Shown here piece by piece: positions 11,403 through 24,070 of a stretch of DNA of 64,000 nucleotides; position 1 is the stretch's first letter; each line of letters starts with the position of its first letter. Origin of the DNA: Sesamum alatum. Lineage: Eukaryota; Streptophyta; Magnoliopsida; Lamiales; Pedaliaceae. The notes beneath the pieces are model-generated. The model saw nothing but the letters and a program-made list of their open reading frames with translations, did not search any database and was not told where the DNA came from. Both the position numbers and the translations under genes were made by a program. The stretch is from NCBI GenBank assembly GCA_034509735.1, contig JACGWO010000001.1:10246854-10310853 (forward strand), read 5' to 3'.

Positions 11403-12403
11403 CAGGCTTGGATAGAATCATGTGTAAATAAAAGTTATATCCATTTGTAAAGAGCTGGATTTCCCTCTTAGAGTGTGAATGATGTTTGATGTTGCTCTGT
11501 GCCCATCAATATCATTAGGATAACCAGTTCACTTTCTCTTGACTTCTGAAGAAGGCATTGCATTGTAACATGCAATAGTTTGTATATAGGAAAATTTAAT
11601 CTCTCTGTCTCTCCATTAAAAGAAAGAAGGTGAAGTGAAAGAATTTAGTATACCTCTGGTTGCTTGTTTTTCTGTGATTAAACCCCTATTGCCGTATATA
11701 TTTTCGGGTAAATTGCAACGAGCTCCCTTAAAGTTTGACATAATTACGAATACTTTTTCGTTGTTTGAAAATTATAAATATTCTTTTGATGAAATTATGT
11801 AATTTTTGGACGAAGATCTGGACTTTGGAGGCTGGTCTTTTTTCTTTCTCAAAAGATAATTAAATCGTTATAAAAAAAATTGAACAAGACAGATGAAATT
11901 TTTTGAAAAAATTGTAAAATATATTATACAATCAGTCCAAAAGAAAAATAAAAACCTTAAAAAACTAAATAAAATTATAATTAATAATTTACAAGATATT
12001 TTAATTAATTTATCATAAAAAATGAACGAAAATCTAATCGATTGAATTATTTATTAGACTATCGTTAAAATCATATGGTACTAGTAATTTTTCGAATTGG
12101 ACACCAAGTCCCATGATTCTTAATCTACACTAGTCATAAAAGCATTGGGTAAGATTAGATGAATGGGTCATCCTACGTAATCTATCCTCTTCAGCGTGCA
12201 AACAACCAATTACCTCCACTCTCAGCCGAACTCGCTGAAAAACTGTCAGAGATTCAAACATGTATCTCTCTCCTTTTATTTGATTTTTATCAACCACGTC
12301 ATCGGATACGCCGGAGCGCTACACTTTCACCGTAGATTTTTCGTCTGGAGAAGAAAATAGGAAGTTTGGAGCTTTGATCGGAAGTTGCAGCGACAGTAGA
12401 TCA
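11403..12403. other. Intergenic region with a foldback fragment; MTN promoter
   Basis: Holds the 3' UTR of the COBRA-like gene and a partial foldback arm at about 11707-11790. That arm begins GGGTAAATTGCAACGAGC and continues with phrases shared with the elements at 19221 and 51243; its right arm was not found. The last 250 bases, richer in GC, are the likely MTN promoter and leader. Confidence 0.5.
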
Positions 12404-15400
12404 ATGGCGCTACCTCCCGGCGACCAAACGACGTCGAAAGTAAACGAGGAGCGCTCCATCTCCAGTGTTCTCTTTATTATCGGTATTTTGCCTTTACTCT
12501 TTTTATTTTTTGGTTACCAGTATCTACTGATTTCTGAGGTATGTTTTCCTGCCTTTTGACAATGGAGTGTAGCCATGCAAAAGGAGGCATCACCTCTGGT
12601 GGACAAGTTTCAGCTCGCTGAACAATCTGATTCTCTGTATGCTTCTCTTCATTTGCCTTTTCCCATTTTGTTGGGAAAGAATGCATTGGCTAATTTGAGG
12701 ATGAATTATTACCTCGTGCATAATATCAGGAGGAACAGAAAGCTGGAGAACATATTGTGTACTTTTATTGGTTGAACATATAATCAGTATAAACTGCTAG
12801 TTATTTACAGCGTGTCTGGAGTGAAACTCAGGCATTTTTATTGGATGATAGATCGTATATTAAATATGTAGAGATATCTGTTATCACTTGGCCTTTTAGT
12901 GTTCCATAGAGTATATTACCATCTTAAATGATAATGCAGGTTCCCAGAGGGGGTTCCATGGATGAGGTACAGTGGTAAATATAAGGATTTGAACATCAAC
13001 ATTCTCTGTACTGGAAAAGACAAAACATTAGGTTCGTTCTCTTCTTGATTGTAGTATGTGTACAAATTGCAATTGCTTGGTCTAATTTTCATACTTGTTA
13101 ATGTTATATTAGCGTTCCTATGAATTATAATTTTCCAGGTTGACAGTTACTTATTGAAATTGCATTTTCCACGTGGCATTGCTATTTTGTTGACATGCAT
13201 ATCTTTCTGGAAAACCACACTATCTATGATGAAATTTGTTCTGAGGTGGCAGCTTCTGATGGATGAAACATATTTTTCTGTAAAATTTAATAACTCGACC
13301 ATGATTATTGACACACTTTGGAGTATTGAGAAAATTTATAATTGCTGATTGCAAAGCATCTTATCTGATAGTGAAATATCTCTTTTTCAGGGGTTGACAG
13401 CGTAGGAACAGTTTCGGCATCTCTTCTGACTTATGCTTCTGTTCAAGCATTACAGCCAGATCTTATCATAAATGCAGGAACGGCGGGAGGATTCAAGGTA
13501 CTACAACTGCTACTGTCTTCTTGTTCTATTCCTAGCATCTGAATTCTTTGGTTCTCAATCTTCCCAACCATGCTAGTAGTCTAGTTCTTATGTGATGTGC
13601 ACACGTATGTTTTATATTAATACTCCTTTACATTTTCGGTAAAGAGGAGTGTGATCCGTGTCTTTGCTTTGAATAGACTTCTGCATTACTTGTTTTGGGT
13701 TTGTATCTGTCCTTGACTGTACCTTTGTTGGAGAGTACACTGAGCTGATTGTTGAGGATTCATGTGCTTCAGATATGTGATTGATAACTCACATGTGAAC
13801 TCTGCATAGATCATGTCATGATTTTGTTAATGGTACTAATATCTAGTATTACCAGGCAAAAGGTGCTTCCATAGGTGACGTATATCTAGTATCAAATGTT
13901 GCTTTCCATGATAGAAGAATTCCTGTTCCTGTAAGTCATCGCTCTAGTTTTGTTTTCAATTATTTATATGAAATTGTAGAAAATTATTTATGTGATAACA
14001 AAGGGATATAATTTGGAGCAAAAAAAAGGTAAAAGGAAAAACTATCTACATTTTATGGTCCTTGGCATCTCACTTGTAAAGTATATTTGAAACACAGATC
14101 TGGGAGGAAAAAATGATGTTCAAATTACCTGGTTGGGCTATTATTGGCGCTTATACCAGAGTGCTTCTACTCTACTTCTCGACTGGTCAAACTTTTTAAC
14201 TTGTGCCTTCCCCTTTGTCCAGTTTAACTAATGCAATACATTGCTATGATGTTTTAGATGGTGGCAAAATAAATATACTTTTTTAACTGCTTATCTGTAG
14301 ATGCTTTTGCTGTGTACATGACTCTGACATTGCCATAATTGATTTTGCCAATCAACTTATGACATCTTTCGAATTGGAAATATAGTTTGTATAAGCATTC
14401 GGAAGACACCAGGAATCTTTCCAGGGATGGAGGGTCCTACCTCTTGCTATAGACTAGATCCTCCTATTGCTACTGTTTGATGAAGCTCAGGGAGATATAT
14501 CAATGACAATTTATGCCAGCTCCTTTGGAGTAAGCAGATACTTAGTTCACTTATATACCCCATGCAAGCCACTGAACCTCCACTTCAATGTGGATGATAC
14601 ATGTCATGAATGTGTCATGACTTCGGTTCGTTGCATACCTTGATCTACTACTGTACGAATAGCATTTGCTGCTGCAGTTTGTGGTGCTGCAGTATTTCTG
14701 AATGGCAAATACTCATAGTTTGGGAACCTCAGATTCAATCAAATTGTTGTACAACTAGAGAAGAACTTCAACTTATTTGTATCATATGTTCATGGTCCTT
14801 CTTTTTTATCTACAGGTGCTTGACCTGTATGGTGTTGGGTCACGTCAGGCATTCCCCACACCAAATCTTGAAAGGGAGCTGAAATTAAAGGTCACTACTT
14901 TGTAATCTTTTCAAAAGTTGAATGTGAATTTCTATCTGTTTCTTTCTTTTTTGACCATATTTGCTTTGTCAGAGTTTTGAAATGCTGACACCAGTTGCAA
15001 AGGCTAATAACTCTATTCTTTCTCTGCTGTGTCTTGGTTCTATCCTAAATAAGATCTGATGCATACAAAAATAAAACTTGCAATCATATGCGAAACCCTC
15101 TATTTTCTTTATCTACTAAGTCGTAATGTAGATATTTCATTTCATGGGTTTGTGTTTAGAGTCAAGGTCTCCGCTGGATGGAGATATTGGCTTTTTATGT
15201 AAAATAGGGACTTGTGGTCATATTGCCTTGATATGTTAGTAGGAAAAGAAAAGCAAAGATTGAAGCTGGTACCATATTCTTATCATTGTTTTAATAGACC
15301 CATTTGATGAAGCTATTCTGGAAAGTGGTCTGAGATGCTGTTAAGCGATCAAGCTTTGAATTTTCTATTTATATTAATAGGGCATGTTATGAATATGTGA

Positions 15401-16091
15401 ACTGAACAAGGTGTACTGATAAGTTTCCAGATTCATCGTAGTTATCATTACCCAAATTACTTCTTAGCATAGTGCCTTCCTGTCTTGTGTTTATTGTATC
15501 GTGGTGTTCATTGACAGTATCAATGGATTAGGACATAATTTTCGAATAGTGTCATAGTTCTTTAAGTTTTTAACTCTATATGTAAGTTTTAGGTTGGCAA
15601 ATTGTCCACTGGCGATTCTTTAGATATGACACCGCAGGATGCAGCACTGATACTTGCAAATAGTGCGACTCTTAAAGACATGGAGGTAACCTTCTGCTAT
15701 CTGAGCTTATCATACTGCCTGAAGTAAAATTAAAGTGGCTCTGCATGTTATTCAGCTCTTAAGCTTCAACCTGTCTGTAGCTTATATCTAAATTCAGCAA
15801 AGATTTTGCCTTGTACTTCCAAAATCAGTTTTCCTAGAAATAAAGAATATAATCACTGTTGATTATTATGTTTAATTTCAACTCACTTTACAGGGAGCAG
15901 CAGTTGCTTATGTGGCTGACCTTCTGAAAGTGCCTGTAATATTTTTAAAAGGTGTGACCGATATCGTAGATGGCAACAAGCCAACATCTGAGGAATATTT
16001 GCAAAATTTAGCTGCAGTTGTTGCTGCGCTTGCTAAAGCAGTGACAAAAGTTGTTGATTTCATCAACGGGAAGACTTTCTCAGAACTCTGA
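12404..16091 (+). CDS. MTN: 5'-methylthioadenosine nucleosidase
   Basis: Eight exons: 12404-12482, 12573-12636, 12940-13031, 13391-13497, 13856-13930, 14816-14890, 15593-15685, 15894-16091; 260 residues, the size of plant MTN proteins. The enzyme hydrolyses 5'-methylthioadenosine (and, in some isoforms, S-adenosylhomocysteine) to adenine and a thioribose. It feeds the methionine salvage (Yang) cycle that keeps up with ethylene, polyamine and nicotianamine synthesis. Family landmarks are AMQKEASPLV at residues 27-36 with the catalytic-site Glu31, the nucleoside-phosphorylase-like INAGTAGGFK, the HDRRIPVP segment, and KDMEGAAVAYVADLL around residue 195, which carries the ribose-contacting Met-Glu pair. 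No signal peptide is present, so it should be cytosolic. Every exon junction restores the frame and matches the Arabidopsis MTN1 order as I recall it. Confidence 0.95.
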
Positions 16092-17036
16092 TCATTCTCA
16101 ATTTGAGCATGTCATAGGAAGATAATCACGGGTATAATTAATCTACAAGTTCCTCAATGGTTAGGTTATCTTATGCAGCCAGGTGATGTGAAGGAAACTA
16201 TTGATTCTCTTCCCTCTGTGCACCTCTTGCCATTTTGAACCATCCATGTCAAAGTCAATTATTCTCCATTCCACTATGTTTTATCTTCTATTCCATCTCT
16301 TGGACTTTTGCAATTGAAGGTTCTTCTAACTCTCTAGTTCTCTATTCCCACAAAATTCTGCCACCTGTGCATTCTGTAGAGGAAATTTCTGAACATCATG
16401 TTTTCAGTTACAACTTTGCAGATAATGTATGAACTTCTGAATAGGCTGGAAAGAAGTTTGAGCTTCCCCGGAAAAAAACTGAATGCTATTAGGAAGCATT
16501 GACTGGTCATGGGAATGCTGCAGTAATACAATTGCATTTGTACTGCAGTGCATGTCAGAAGAGGCAGAGAATTTGAAAAATGATGAAGAGGGGAAAAGTG
16601 AGAAAAAAATGAAGTCATTTTAATGTTATGTTAATTTTATTTTTTCTGTTCAGGAAGTTTAAAGAAATGAAGGGCTGCTGGTGCTTTTGCTTCATGACCA
16701 AGAATCAGTGTTCATTATCTCACTCTTCTGATACTTCAGAAAATAAACCAGCTCTGGTTGCAGACAGTGCAATTCAAGTTTCAAAGCATGAGCAACTTCA
16801 AACTAGGACCAGGATTCTGTGCACTAATTCGTTCCTAAATGATCCGTTAATTAATTCTTGTAATCTCAATAAAATATGAAAAAGCTAGAGATAAAGCGAA
16901 ATTATTAATTGTATTTATTTGTTCCCAGTACAAAGATTTAGCAACTCAAATTACACCACACAGAAACAGAAATAACAGAAAGGAACTTCCTAAATACAAG
17001 ATTTTCATGTACATAGTTTACAGGGTGATAATAGAA
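16092..17036. other. Convergent 3' region between MTN and GASA genes
   Basis: Contains the MTN 3' UTR. After a possible splice acceptor near 16650, an open frame runs to 16879 (a Cys/Trp-rich start, then a stretch ending INSCNLNKI) and is followed directly by an AATAAA-like signal. I do not recognise this frame. It may be an alternative last exon or chance. The GASA 3' UTR lies to the right. Confidence 0.35.
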
Positions 17037-17566
17037 TTAAGGACATTTGGGCTTGTTGTCATGGGTAGTCAGTTTAGCATAGCAAGGGCAAGCCTCATAG
17101 TTGCCGGAAGTGCCCGGAGGGACGCAGTTGCAGCGGGCACAGCAAGTCCCACATGCCCTTTTGCACAGGTTTGGCCTTCCTGATAACTTGCACCTTTCTG
17201 CACAAGCTACTCCACAGTCTACAACCACACACAGTAGATGATTTTAGTGAAGTGGAGATAAGAGAATATTGAATTGATGGGAAAAAGTAATAAGAAACTA
17301 GAGTTTGATAGCTTACCAATTGTGGGGCTTGCTGCAGTTCTTGATACAGCATTGCTAGTCTGCAACAAAATTGTATAACATGCTGCTTAGTACCAGTACC
17401 ATACATTAGGCGAATACGAAAGATTGCCACCTAATTAGTGGTAATTCTTGTTAATTTATAGAGAGTAAAAGATGAGGAGTTGGGATATTCTTACCATTGC
17501 ATGGGCTCCATGGAGAAGCAGAAGAGAAAGAAAGATTGATGCAATAAAGACCTTTGGAATAGCCAT
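17037..17566 (-). CDS. Gibberellin-regulated (GASA/snakin) cysteine-rich peptide
   Basis: Three exons on the minus strand: 17566-17495, 17359-17317, 17218-17037; 98 residues. Exon 1 is a clean signal peptide of about 22 residues (MAIPKVF...HGAHA). Exon 2 is the short variable linker. Exon 3 holds the whole GASA domain with exactly 12 cysteines in the family spacing, including RACGTCCARCNCVPPGTSGN and the terminal KPKCP. GASA peptides are secreted, disulfide-locked proteins tied to gibberellin response, growth and, for snakins, antimicrobial defence. The linker is short, as in snakin-2/GASA1-type members. A TATA box lies 65 bases upstream. It converges on the MTN gene. Confidence 0.95.
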
Positions 17567-17630
17567 TGATAATCAGTGTGTGTTTGTGTGTGTTGCACTG
17601 TGATGGTTGAGAATGAGAGGGATGAAGAGA

Positions 17631-17640
17631 GTATATATAG
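17631..17640 (-). promoter_or_regulatory. TATA box of the GASA gene
   Basis: CTATATATAC on the minus strand lies about 65 bases before the GASA start codon. It is followed by a CA/GT-rich leader, and upstream lies a GGA-repeat tract (17645-17665). Confidence 0.55.
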
Positions 17641-18660
17641 AAGTTGGAGGAGGAGGAGGAGAGGGATGAGGATGAAAGAAAGGATGGAGAGATAGAGGAG
17701 CAAGTAAGTACAAGGAAAGTGGCAGCAGCTCCAGCCATGCATGCAAAATAAACTATTAACATAGGCAGCCTGACATTACAAGTCTTTAATGGGTAAAGAC
17801 AAAAGAGGTGTGAACAGGAGAAAAATGGGAATGAATTATGCTAATGCTAATGATGATCTTCCATAAAACTAGTAGTAGCTGCTCAAGAAAAAAAATTTAG
17901 CAATATTAAGAGTTAAAAGAGCCCCTTAATATTAATTGAAAAAAGAATATTGATGTAGTGAATTATACAAACATCTCATAATTAAACCTAATGTGTAATG
18001 ATATCAGCATAATTTATTCATTCCTTTATAATAATTTACTCATTCATTTATTAGTACCACCGCGTCCTCCCACCCCAAACTCACACACACAAAAAATAAC
18101 AATAATAACCATAGCAAATGATGGATGTTAAAAAAAATAGGATTATTGCATAAATTATCCCTATTTTTTTCAATCAAAAATAATTTTTGTAATTAAATTA
18201 AAATTAAAAATAATTTGTATGAATGGATCATATATTAGAGTTTTAGATATAATTATCCCTTAAAAAAAGTGGAAGGCAAGGTCAACAACTGGGGCAAGTG
18301 TATATGTCAAGGATATAAGGGTCCCTCTTACCAACACACAGTGGTTCTGGTTGCAAAGAGAACAACCCTCATTAGTGGTTTTAGGACCAACTCCAAACAA
18401 AATATTGTCTACTTTAGGTTTGGTGCTTCACAGCTGTCTTCTCTCTGGAACTCATCCTCACCAACTAAGAATCCCTTTGACTTTAATTATTAAATTCAAA
18501 AAATGAAGAAGAAGAAAAACAACACAGAAATCCATGAGCTGACTACTTATAATTTCTTTCGATTATAACAAACCCCATTGGGATCTGTTGTGGATGATTT
18601 TAAGAACCCTCTAGACAAAGGGATGCAGTGGAGGTAACTATCAACTAGACCCTCACTTCT
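17641..18660. other. GASA upstream region, intergenic
   Basis: A polypurine GGA/GGAT tract, then AT-rich DNA. A short plus-strand frame at 18269-18493 has no recognisable domain and is not called. The segment ends at the left arm of the foldback element at 18671. Confidence 0.4.
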
Positions 18661-18670
18661 ACTTTTTTTT

Positions 18671-19165
18671 TTTTAATTACACTTAAACCTCCTCTTGAAA
18701 TGTAAAATTATAGTTTTTTCCTAAAAAATTTTGAAGTTACACTTACACCCCCTCTGAAAATTCTTCATTTACACCTAACTCCCTGCCGTTAGAGTTTGGA
18801 TGGAAAATATTTACCTCAGTAAAAAATATTACATACTATTTCAAATTTTTCCCTGATTTAACATTTTTGTGCATATTTTTGTACTTATAAGGGAATAAAT
18901 TTAATGTATATAAAGAGAGGGAGGTTAACATTATTACATTTTTCCTTTATAAGTACAAAATTATTACATGGGATGTTCAATGAGAAGTAAAATTAAAAAT
19001 TTATAATTTTTTTTTTGTTATGTCAATATTTTTCATCAAAATCCTAATGGCAGGGGATCAAGTAAAAACAGTGAATTTTTAAGAAGGTATAAGTGTAATT
19101 TTGAAATTTATTTGAGAGAAAGTGTAATTTCACATTTTCAGAGAGGATCCAAATATAATTAACCC
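18671..19165. mobile_element. Foldback element C, same family as the one at 23574-24061
   Basis: Long inverted repeat. The left arm (TTAATTACACTTAAACC, then C-rich blocks, GCCGTTAGAGTTTGGATG and TTTTTGTACTTATAAG) pairs with a right arm ending ATATAATTAACCC. The same succession of words appears in the element at 23574-24061, so these are two copies of one family. The left end is buried in a poly-T run and its target duplication cannot be read. Confidence 0.7.
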
Positions 19166-19220
19166 TTTTTTGTTTTTCTAATACTTTTTTGGTAAATAAA
19201 AGTAATCTGTCTTAATTTTA

Positions 19221-19464
19221 GAGTAAATTACAACAAACGCCCCTAAATGTTTCTATTATCACAATTGTCACTTTATTATTTGAAACATTACAAATAGTTT
19301 CTAAAATTAACGATCATCTAACAAATACCCCTCGTAACAACTAATTATAGGGAGATCTTTGTTATAGACAGACATTAATTCTAATGAATATTTGTAATTT
19401 TTCAAACAACGAGAAGATACTTATAATCAATAACAAATCTTAGGAGAATCCACTGTAATTTACC
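19221..19464. mobile_element. Foldback MITE D
   Basis: The left end GAGTAAATTACAACAAACGC pairs with the right end, which in reverse complement reads AGGTAAATTACAGTGGATTC. Both arms contain AATTTTTCAAACAAC/GTTATTTGAAAC-like inner words. It shares arm wording with the element at 51243-51591. The flanks TTAATTTTA and TTAAAATTT match at only 6 of 9 positions, so the duplication is unproven. Confidence 0.6.
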
Positions 19465-19849
19465 TTAAAATTTTACCAACAAGGTTTTGTTCTTAAGACC
19501 AAGAGACAAACAGGCAGTTCTACTTCTACAAAGACAAAACAAGAGAAGAGGGCGAATGAAAATACTAAAATGGAGTACAATGTGAAGTGTTGAAATTGGA
19601 ATGGACATCACTATTTTCACCACACGGGCTCTGATGTGTATACTGAATTACAATGAAATCCATCTCTCTAAAACCAAATTAAGTACTGATACAATGACGC
19701 CAATATGATTTCCTGTAAGTTTGAGGTCGATTTTAAATTACCCAAATCTGCCAAACTTGCAATGCAGTAGCTTTCTGCTGAAGAACCACAGCCCACCCGT
19801 GAAGTGCACCAAAAACAAGTAGGTTTAGCTTCTTGTACCGGACCACTAA
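19465..19849. other. 3' flank of the ERD2-like gene
   Basis: Likely 3' UTR and downstream sequence of the minus-strand ERD2-like gene. No further gene or repeat was recognised. Confidence 0.45.
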
Positions 19850-22800
19850 TTACACCACTCCAGACGGAAGGCGCAACACAAGTTGACCTCCGAAAACACT
19901 GCACGTGACAAATCGACGTTAATATGGCAATTCAAAGCATTTGCGGTTTGCATGAGCGATGATGGTGCAAGTTGTTAGACCTTTTTACATAGTAGTAGCA
20001 AAAGTCGGCGAGTATGAATGTTTGAACGATTTCTGATATAAGAACCATTGAAGGCCAAAGTCCGTAACCCAATGCCACGAGGAGATGACCACGACTGTCC
20101 AAAACCTGCCAATTGTGATGAAACTGTGCTGTGATAGAGGGTATTTGCTTGAACCGATTCTTTAATTTGTAGGGAACATACAAACCAAAGAACAATAACG
20201 TGATCAAGTAATGGATGCTTGCAAGAATTTTGCATTCTGCATGACGTCAAATTGAAATATTTTAAACAATTGTGCATGATAAGTTCATGCATCAAACCTG
20301 AAGGACCCAGTGAGCACAGCTCAGGAACCTTGCAACACCAAGTGCAAATACATAATGAGCCGTGAACGGTTCAACAATCTGCCACCAAGATATTAAAAAT
20401 GTCATCACGTCATGCATTATATTGCCCGGATTTCACAAAGAAAATGTTATTAGTGAGCATTTGCGATTTACGTTCCCCAAGAAAAAAGTCTAACCTTAGT
20501 GTTCTGCATGACACGCAGTTGTGGTAGCACTGAAACAGCTTCCAGGTAGACACAAAAAGCCCAGGCAATCCTATTGACGAAGTGATGTGATGTAGATGGG
20601 TGGATTAGCAAAGCTAAAATGGCACAAGGAACCACCTGCACAGGCCCAAGGCACTTTCTTCAAACAGTGCATGCAAAAAACAATGGAAAGATCCCAAATT
20701 CATAAAAGAACATGTTATAGAGAACTCATGAACTCTCGGGAATCATATCCAGTTAGACTGAGGATAAACTTCACCTTCTTAAATTCGGGATTACTACAGC
20801 TTTTTAGACCCTAAATTGTAAAATATTCAACAACAAAGAGATGCTCCTCTTCTTGCTGCTAAAGGTATCCAACCTTCCAATCATTATAACAATAACCATG
20901 CAGGCATCACCACGAAGCACTAACAATATAGTGATTCTGGCTGGTCCATATCACAAACAGCAAAACATAAATTAAAAAGAATTACTTCATAAACAGGGAG
21001 CTTGAGGTAAAGTGATTAATTGTGCATGCTAAGTCTTGAAGCTACAAACAGATCAAGATTAGCAATTCGCTACAAACAGATCAAGATTAGCAGATCCAAG
21101 GTTAGGTTACACTCATCATGGCATACGACCAACATACGACCAACTCCTAGGTTTGGCCGAGAAGTCAAAATACGTAGGAAAGTAATGTATAAATGGAGGG
21201 ATAGAAAAACATCGATTTATTTGGTTACAGATATAACGAAGGGGGAGCAAACTCGATGCATTCTAAGCCCAAGTGTTCAGCTGTCCAAAGTTGAACTACA
21301 AAAGACCTTAATACCTCCAAAATAGTGCATATGGCAACTAGGGGCCGTTATCCAAATACACTATTACTTTTGAGCTAAAGCCTTTCAATATGAGGAAAAT
21401 TAGGATAGTTGTTACTTCACTTAATGCAAGCCCCTAGTCAGTAAAGGTATGCCATCATCAAACTAATAGTTGAAGGATAAAACTCAACCAGTTCCGGTTT
21501 AAAGAAAAGAATTCTGCTGCAGGCGAAGATGACAAGATTTCCATGAAAGGACTTACCACATAATATAGCGCAAAATTGTCTTTATCCTCCATATAACTTG
21601 ACTTCAATTTAAATCGGATCAAATAAATAACCCACACGGTTGTAGCCAGTGTAGCCATGTCAAGCACAGTATGGATGTCATATTCCATGACAAAACTGCA
21701 ATATAATCTAACAGCCAAAAAGATAGCTGTTAGCTCCTGGGATTTGAGTGAAAGCCCTGCCATGATAAATTACAGAAACGGATGCAATCAGCATGTACCA
21801 TTTATGAAAAAAATAAAGTCGAGGTAAAATAGAATATGGGCACTATTGCAAGATGTATGCAGAAAGTAAACATGCAAAACTGGAGGTTACACAAATTTGT
21901 TCTTGAGATTGTTTGCCAAGGAACCACAACACTGACTCGAAATGACCAATTTCAAGGAAACAAGAGGTTACATACATTCAACACATAGATTCTACGCAAA
22001 TGGAAAGAAAGCAAACATCATCTTCCTGTCAATTTTATAGTATCCAGACTGAAGTTGCCAAATAAAAAGTAAATTTGATGGAAATTGCACAATCCAAACT
22101 GTGGGAGTACAAATAAGCTTTTTCTAACTAACAAGTAACAACGAACGCATCTCTCTGTTGTTTCAAGCGCTCCACTTTCAAGATCACAGGCTGCAATATG
22201 GGATTTAATTCTGATCTAAATAACAAAACACTTCACAGACTTACTTACAACCCACCATAATAAACTTTCTACTCCAATTCTTTTCAAGTACATGAAGACT
22301 AACAAAACATTTGTGAAAAGAGGGAATCAACATAACACTGGATTCATTCCGAGGAGTCCAATTTATGTAAAAGACTATGTTTAGAATGAAGGTTGGAATA
22401 AATGAGTCAACATCTTCAAACTGCCCCATATATCTTCAAACAAAATATAAGGACGGTAAGCATAAATTCTGGAGAAAGATTAGTTTTTCCCCCGTTCTTT
22501 CTTCCAATTGAGTGGGAACAAAAAGAGTTCAAGAAAACATATTTGAGGGGGAAGAAAACATAAACTCCAACATTTCAACAAAACAGCAGCATCTCAAAAG
22601 CAAAAACGAGAAACCCACGAAACCTTATCATGTCCCAAGTACCAAGAATTAGAAGAAGATCCTTAATTCTCAACCCCCAATCAGTTACCAAGCAATACAG
22701 AAGGAAAACAAATAAAATGAAAGCCACCCAATCCAACTTCTTCAAGGAAAAAGGTAAATAAAAATTCCATCTTTCAGTGCCCCAGAAAACAAAAATCAAA

Positions 22801-23207
22801 CCCCAAAAAAGGAAATTGGAAATAATTCAGAATGATGGGGGGTAATTGTGTGGTTCCAGCACTCCGAAGTTCCTCATCCCTCAATCCTCAATTCTGAAAG
22901 CCCAAACTTGCCCCATCCCCTTATCAATCGAAAACAACTGTAAACAAACAACAATTCAAAGAAAATCAAAGAGACCCCCCCTACCCGCGCAAGTCTTCTC
23001 CTTCATCAACTTGTAAAGAAGAACGGAAATTCCGATCGAGTGCACAGCCTCAGCGGCAACAAAAAGATTGTCATGATCGTGAACGATTGCGCGGATGAGA
23101 ACAAGCGCCGCCATGCCGCTGATTACGGCAAGAAACGCCTTCACCTTGGGCGGCTGCCGCCGAACCCATGTCAACACGGCCTGGATCGGCCTCCTCGGTG
23201 GCATCAT
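19850..23207 (-). CDS. ERD2-like (KDEL-receptor family) seven-span membrane protein
   Basis: Six exons on the minus strand: 23207-22985, 21756-21557, 20635-20495, 20378-20298, 20105-19981, 19898-19850; 272 residues. The sequence belongs to the plant ERD2-like branch of the ER-lumen-protein-retaining receptor family. It has an N-terminal extension (PIQAVLTWVRRQPPKVKAFL) absent from true ERD2, then hydrophobic spans, RLYCSFVMEYDIHTVLD, RFKLKSSYMEDKDNFALYYV, the PSTSH loop, YLEAVSVLPQLRVMQ and FILADFCYYYVK. True ERD2 retrieves HDEL/KDEL cargo from Golgi to ER. Whether this branch binds such signals is not established, so only the fold and secretory location are claimed. Intron 1 is 1.2 kb. Start choice: tandem ATGs at 23207 and 23204. 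From memory it matches Arabidopsis At4g38790/At2g21190. Confidence 0.94.
21039..21091. repeat. Short tandem duplication in an ERD2-like intron
   Basis: GCTACAAACAGATCAAGATTAGCA occurs twice in near succession, followed about 40 bases on by a second small duplication (ACCAACATACG, 21126-21145). Both lie in the second intron of the ERD2-like gene and look like replication slippage. Confidence 0.6.
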
Positions 23208-23573
23208 CTTCTGTACGCGCAGGTGTACGTATACGTATGTGTGTGGATTTACAAGTTATTTCCCGTTTGAAATAGATGGAAAATCGGTGTAAATAAGGTA
23301 AAGAAATGTATTCTCAGGAAAAGGGTCTGAATGAGTGAAAATGAATTAATTATAGTAATCTGAAAATCCAGCCATGACGTCTACAATAAGTCCTTTTTCT
23401 CTCTTTTCTTCTTAATAATTTGTTGAATAATTATAAGAAATTCAATGACAAGAAGAAAAAGATGAACTAATCAAGAAAATAATACATCTAATTTACACAT
23501 CCTTCCAAATTTAAGATACACAGCAAGTCATCAAGCCTCGTACTAATATAAATAATACCGGGCATAAAAATAA
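23208..23573. other. ERD2-like promoter region
   Basis: Contains the 5' leader and promoter of the minus-strand ERD2-like gene. No other feature was recognised before the foldback element begins at 23574. Confidence 0.4.
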
Positions 23574-24061
23574 GGGTTAATTATACTTAAACCCTCTATA
23601 AAAATGCATAATTATACTTTCCCTCATAAAAGTTTTGAAATTACACTCCCTTCGAAAATTCCCCATTTACATCTGACCTCCATTCGTTAAAGTATGGACA
23701 AAATATTCACGTCAATAAAAGTGATTACATAAATTTTCAATTTTACTTTTCATTTAACATTTTCGTGTAATGATTTTGTACTTATAAGGAAAAAATATAA
23801 TAATCTTGGCACCACTCCATATATATACATTACATTTATCATCTTATAAGTACAAAAATATACATAAGAATGTTAAATGATGGAAAGAATTGAAAATTTA
23901 TGTAATTATTTTTGTTAACGTGGACATTTTTCGTTCAAACTCTAACGAATGGGGGTCGGGTGTAAACATAAAATTTTCGAAAGGGGTGTAAGTATAATTT
24001 CAAACTTCTTTGAAAAAAGTGTAATCATGCATTTTCAGATGAGTGTAAGTATAATTAACCC
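23574..24061. mobile_element. Foldback element E with near-perfect 9-bp TSD
   Basis: The ends GGGTTAATTATACTTA and TAAGTATAATTAACCC are perfect inverted repeats over 16 bases. They are flanked by TAAAAATAA (23565-23573) and TAAAAATCA (24062-24070), one mismatch in nine. The arms extend nearly to the centre, where TTTTTGTACTTATAAG faces its complement. This is the better-preserved copy of the family also found at 18671-19165. There is no coding capacity. Confidence 0.82.
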
Positions 24062-24070
24062 TAAAAATCA

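Noticed and set aside
16628..16879. Open frame after MTN, with an acceptor-like site and a following poly-A signal
   Set aside because: Suggestive of a last exon, but no donor partner or family could be identified; described only within the intergenic entry.
17451..17762. Ser-rich minus-strand frames over the GASA first exon
   Set aside because: Out-of-frame shadows of the signal-peptide exon and its pyrimidine-rich leader.
18269..18493. 74-codon plus-strand frame
   Set aside because: No homology recognised, no promoter signal and repeat-rich flanks.
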